Assembly (NCBI GenBank): GCA_001028025.1
Contig: LDAQ01000055.1
Span: 3,564-67,563, forward strand
Source of the DNA: Faecalicatena fissicatena
GTDB taxonomy: Bacteria > Bacillota > Clostridia > Lachnospirales > Lachnospiraceae
Direction of reading: 5' to 3'
Length of the DNA: 64,000 nucleotides
In this document: positions 61,002 through 64,000 of the stretch, one piece after another
Position numbering within the stretch: the first letter of the stretch is position 1
How the letters are laid out: the number at the start of each line of letters is the position of its first letter
Translations under genes and position numbers: made by a program
The notes under the pieces: model-generated
Told to the model about the DNA's origin: nothing
Seen by the model: only the letters and a program-made list of their open reading frames with translations
Databases searched by the model: none

Positions 61002-61061
61002 CGGGAGGGGACGCCAAGGGGCCTGCCGCTTACAGTCCCCTTGGCTGGCTCATCCGGCCGG
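61002..61061. repeat. Short relative of foldback element A
   Basis: The left end CGGGAGGGGACGC and right end CTGGCTCATCCGGCCGG match the outer ends of element A at 17347-17667. Between them there is only a CCAAGGGG-15 bases-CCCCTTGG hairpin (61014-61044), whose loop begins CCTGCC as in element A. It looks like an internally deleted copy of about 60 bp. Confidence 0.65.
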
Positions 61062-61323
61062 AACGTAAAAAATCCTGTTACAGGAGGCGCTTCAGAACGG
61101 GGGCAGTGAATGGTAATGGCTATACGGGATATACAGTCCCAGTTTAGTGTATCTGACACTAGTTTGATTTTCTTTTCTGAAGAAATATTAAAAATATAAA
61201 ACTCTGAAACTTCAGCAAATTTACTATCGGTACGATTAAAGAAAATCATAGTCAATACAAATACGCTGTCCCGGTGTTGCCCCCTCCAGGCAATACGCTC
61301 CTAACTACCGGCAGGATGCACCA
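61062..61323. other. Gap between rpsO repeats without a convincing gene
   Basis: About 260 bases. The minus strand is open for about 50 codons (from 61255) with ordinary-looking composition, but without a clear ribosome site or known motif and running into the short repeat; at most a remnant. No promoter or RNA gene was recognised. Confidence 0.4.
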
Positions 61324-61614
61324 GCGAATGATAAGGGAAGGCCGGCATCTGGCGGGAGAATGTCTGCTGGTGAAAAGTCCATAAAGCGAGCGTTAGAAGC
61401 TGTTGGAGAAAATGGAAGGAGAAAAGAGGGCAGAATTTGCCTTACCAGGCAAATTCTGTTGCCGCCGGCGGTGCGAATGCATCAGCATTCGGGCCAACTG
61501 CGGCAAATACCTCTTTTCTCCTTCCATTTTCTCCTACAGCTTCTTCGCGCAGTGTCAGGACATTTCACCAGCAGACATTCTCCCGCCAGATGCCGGCCTT
61601 CCCTTATCATTCGC
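61324..61614. repeat. Large foldback element C (291 bp)
   Basis: Arms of about 105 bp: from 61324 (GCGAATGATAAGGGAAGGCC) and ending at 61614, inverted copies with a divergent patch in the middle. Inside, CAGAATTTGCC / GGCAAATTCTG (61431-61458) and a GCCGC...GCGGC hairpin (about 61461-61504). The inner pair matches element A in reverse order, while the arms are unrelated in sequence to those of A. Non-coding. Confidence 0.8.
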
Positions 61615-61661
61615 GTCCCCCATCCGCGAATACCTCCAAAGCTTATTCCATAATCAAGTTC

Positions 61662-61690
61662 TTGCTTTAAGGGGGCGACTATGCTATAAT
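61662..61690 (+). promoter_or_regulatory. pnp promoter
   Basis: -35 TTGCTT (61662-61667), 17-base spacer, -10 TATAAT (61685-61690). Confidence 0.8.
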
Positions 61691-61700
61691 ATTTAAGATT

Positions 61701-61788
61701 GTGGTCAGGATAGCAGTACCCGAGACCACTGAAAAGGATATTAGCGGATTCTAATGTGTTTTTCAGTAGTTTCGGAGTCTCCTGCCCC
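61701..61788 (+). promoter_or_regulatory. Structured pnp leader
   Basis: Three hairpins: GTGGTC / GACCAC (61701-61729); ACTGAAAA / TTTTCAGT (61728-61767) with a nested ATTAG / CTAAT; and TTCGG / CCGAA (about 61771-61790). Long stems in pnp leaders are RNase III and PNPase targets for autocontrol in enterobacteria; a similar role here is inference. Confidence 0.5.
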
Positions 61789-61819
61789 GAATTATGTAAA
61801 TAGATAAAAGGAGAACGAT

Positions 61820-63907
61820 ATGTTTAAAAAGTTTGAAATGGAACTTGCCGGCAGAACTCTGCGTGTAGATGTTGGCAGAGTCGCAAAACAGGCAAATGGA
61901 GCTGCTCTGATGCACTATGGGGATACAACAGTGCTTTGTACCGCAACCGCATCTGAAAAGCCGAGAGAAGGAATTGATTTCTTCCCTTTGAGTGTAGAAT
62001 ATAATGAGAGATTATATTCTGTAGGAAAGATTCCGGGAGGATTCAATAAGCGAGAAGGTAAGGCTTCAGAAAATGCAGTTCTGACATGCCGTGTCATCGA
62101 CAGACCGATGAGACCTCTGTTCCCGAAGGATTACAGAAATGATGTAACACTGGAAAATCTGGTTATGTCTGTTGATCAGGACTGCAGTCCTGAGTTGACG
62201 GCTATGCTGGGTGCGGCGATTGCCACCAGCATTTCTGATATTCCGTTTGACGGCCCGATCTCTACGACACAGGTAGGCCTGGTAGACGGGGAGTTTGTAT
62301 TTAACCCGACAGCAGCGCAGAAAGATATTTCTGACATGGCGCTGACCGTTGCTTCTACAAAGGAAAAGGTTATTATGATTGAGGCGGGCGCGAATGAAGT
62401 GCCAGAGGCTCAGATGATAGATGCCATTTTTGCAGCACACGAGCTGAATCAGAAAGTGATTGCTTTTATTGAGACGATCGTAGCAGAGTGCGGCAAGCCG
62501 AAACATTCTTATGAGAGCTGTGCAGTACCGGAAGAATTGTTTGAAGCAATCAAAGAGTTTGTAACTCCGGCAGAGATGGAAGAGGCCGTATTTACAGATG
62601 ACAAACAGACCAGAGAAGAGAATATCCGTCTGATTACTGCTAAGCTGGAAGAGGCTTTTGCAGAGAAGGAGGAATGGCTTGCAGTTCTGGGTGAGGCTGT
62701 ATATCAGTATCAGAAGAAGACAGTAAGAAAGATGATCCTTAAGGATCAGAAGCGCCCTGATGGCCGTGCAATTGACCAGATCCGTGCTCTGAGCGCAGAG
62801 ACAGATCTGATCCCGAGAGTTCATGGTTCCGCAATGTTTACACGCGGACAGACGCAGATCTGTACTGTGACAACTTTGGCTCCGCTGTCTGATGCACAGA
62901 GAATTGACGGGTTGGATGAGGCAGAGACTTCCAAGAGATATATGCACCACTACAATTTCCCGTCTTACTCTGTAGGAGAGACCAGACCGTCCAGGGGACC
63001 GGGACGCCGTGAAATCGGCCATGGTGCGCTTGCCGAGAGAGCGCTTATACCTGTACTCCCAAGCGAGTCAGAGTTCCCATATGCAATCCGTACAGTATCC
63101 GAGACATTTGAGTCCAACGGATCCACATCACAGGCAAGTATCTGTGCATCCAGTATGTCACTGATGGCTGCCGGTGTACCGATCAAAGCAGCAGTAGCAG
63201 GTATCTCTGCAGGACTTGTGACAGGTGATACAGACGACGATTATCTTGTTTTGACAGATATCCAGGGACTGGAAGACTTCTTCGGAGATATGGACTTTAA
63301 GGTTGCCGGAACCCACAAAGGTATTACAGCAATCCAGATGGATATCAAGATCCACGGACTGACAAGACCAATTATTGAGGAAGCAATCGCTACAACTAAG
63401 AAGGCAAGAACCTTTATCTTAGACGAGGTAATGAACAAGACAATTGCAGAGCCAAGACCGGAAGTAGGTCCATATGCTCCCAAGATCGTTCAGATGCAGA
63501 TTGACCCGCAGAAGATCGGCGATGTAGTCGGCCAGCGCGGAAAGACAATCAACGCGATCATCGAGCAGACATGCGTAAAGATAGACATCACAGATGACGG
63601 TGCAGTATCCGTCTGCGGAACAGAGCAGGCAGGCATGGATGAGGCAATGAAGATGATTGCAGTCATCACCACAGACTTCGAGGCCGGACAGGTATTTGAA
63701 GGAAAAGTCATCAGCATCAAAGAATTCGGTGCATTCCTCGAATTCGCACCTGGAAAAGAAGGAATGGTACACATTTCCAAGATTTCCAAAGAAAGAATCA
63801 ACAAAGTGGAAGACGTACTCAAACTGGGAGACATCGTAAAAGTAGTCTGCTTAGGAAAAGACAAAATGGGCAGATTTAGTTTCAGTATGAGGGATGTAGC
63901 AGAATAG
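61820..63907 (+). CDS. pnp: Polyribonucleotide nucleotidyltransferase
   Basis: A 695-residue phosphorolytic 3'-5' exoribonuclease. Two RNase PH domains (about 10-140 and 315-540, the second with GRREIGHGALAERAL and the catalytic Asp region GDTDDDYLVLTDIQG), a helical linker, a KH domain with KIGDVVGQRGKTINAI (about 563-578) and an S1 domain (about 620-690, GKVISIKEFGAFLEFAPGKEG). Complete family length. It degrades mRNA and takes part in RNA quality control. Confidence 0.97.
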   Translation: MFKKFEMELAGRTLRVDVGRVAKQANGAALMHYGDTTVLCTATASEKPREGIDFFPLSVEYNERLYSVGKIPGGFNKREGKASENAVLTCRVIDRPMRPLFPKDYRNDVTLENLVMSVDQDCSPELTAMLGAAIATSISDIPFDGPISTTQVGLVDGEFVFNPTAAQKDISDMALTVASTKEKVIMIEAGANEVPEAQMIDAIFAAHELNQKVIAFIETIVAECGKPKHSYESCAVPEELFEAIKEFVTPAEMEEAVFTDDKQTREENIRLITAKLEEAFAEKEEWLAVLGEAVYQYQKKTVRKMILKDQKRPDGRAIDQIRALSAETDLIPRVHGSAMFTRGQTQICTVTTLAPLSDAQRIDGLDEAETSKRYMHHYNFPSYSVGETRPSRGPGRREIGHGALAERALIPVLPSESEFPYAIRTVSETFESNGSTSQASICASSMSLMAAGVPIKAAVAGISAGLVTGDTDDDYLVLTDIQGLEDFFGDMDFKVAGTHKGITAIQMDIKIHGLTRPIIEEAIATTKKARTFILDEVMNKTIAEPRPEVGPYAPKIVQMQIDPQKIGDVVGQRGKTINAIIEQTCVKIDITDDGAVSVCGTEQAGMDEAMKMIAVITTDFEAGQVFEGKVISIKEFGAFLEFAPGKEGMVHISKISKERINKVEDVLKLGDIVKVVCLGKDKMGRFSFSMRDVAE

Positions 63908-64000
63908 AGCTGGTATGGGGCCGCCGTCCCGGATACACCTGACAGTTTCCGGGGGCTGGCCGTTTGCGGGGAAGTACTAGCGGTAAAAAAGCAGAAGCGT

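Noticed and set aside
60941..61255. 104-codon minus-strand open frame downstream of rpsO
   Set aside because: Its second half is the short repeat element and the rpsO terminator; no ribosome site or known motif.

Overview
The window is a stretch of ordinary chromosome from a low-to-mid-GC, Gram-positive, spore-forming anaerobe of the Clostridia, most likely Lachnospiraceae. The evidence is the sporulation pair gpr-spoIIP, the order rimP-nusA-ylxR-L7Ae-infB-rbfA-nrnA-truB-ribF, the pair of an iron-sulfur scaffold-like protein with a GGGtGRT protein, strong AGGAGG ribosome sites, sigma-A promoters with 17-bp spacers, and several TTG starts. Species cannot be fixed from sequence alone. No rRNA, tRNA, CRISPR, prophage or intact insertion sequence was seen.

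Layout. 1-807: end of pgsA, then cinA. 906-1146: a decayed methyltransferase gene. 1336-7260: a MacAB-like ABC efflux operon led by a beta-helix lipoprotein, with a very large adaptor. 7560-9308: Fe-S scaffold-like protein and GGGtGRT protein. 9673-12846: cupin, a divergent disordered membrane protein, and a MATE pump. 12926-16243 (minus): two ABC transporter pairs around a YtrA-type GntR regulator, divergent from ldh. 16389-22365: ldh, flavoprotein, ABC-F protein and aldehyde dehydrogenase, separated by large hairpin elements. 22780-24838: nucleotidyltransferase and galE.

24866-37445 is the most notable region. A 2442-residue nonribosomal peptide synthetase (C-A-T-C-A-T-reductase) is followed, with overlapping or nearly touching genes, by a 7TM-PAS histidine kinase, a response regulator with an HD-GYP domain, an AMP-forming acyl ligase and a free acyl carrier protein. 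The inferred product is an N-acylated dipeptide aldehyde or its reduced or cyclised form. The kinase and HD-GYP regulator would tie its production to a membrane signal and possibly to cyclic di-GMP.

37575-39521: ilvN and ilvC. 39669-41787: a second MATE pump and a phosphoribosyltransferase-like protein. 41979-42242 (minus): rpsT. 42438-44755: gpr and spoIIP. 44820-49006: a type II topoisomerase pair, probably topoisomerase IV. 49480-49857: a small coiled-coil repeat protein. 50223-58863: the nusA-infB operon through ribF. Then a Na/Pi cotransporter, rpsO and pnp.

Intergenic DNA is rich in palindromes of several families: (i) about 60-bp double-hairpin repeats, in pairs near 20.5 kb and 38.1 kb, with one copy apparently inserted in frame in the 5' end of nrnA; (ii) foldback elements of about 290 bp at 17.4 and 61.3 kb that share an inner hairpin but have different long arms, plus a 60-bp element at 61.0 kb that shares the outer ends of the first; (iii) GGGGTCAGACCCC palindromes near 7.3 and 43.5 kb; (iv) a perfect 32-bp stem at 22.5 kb.
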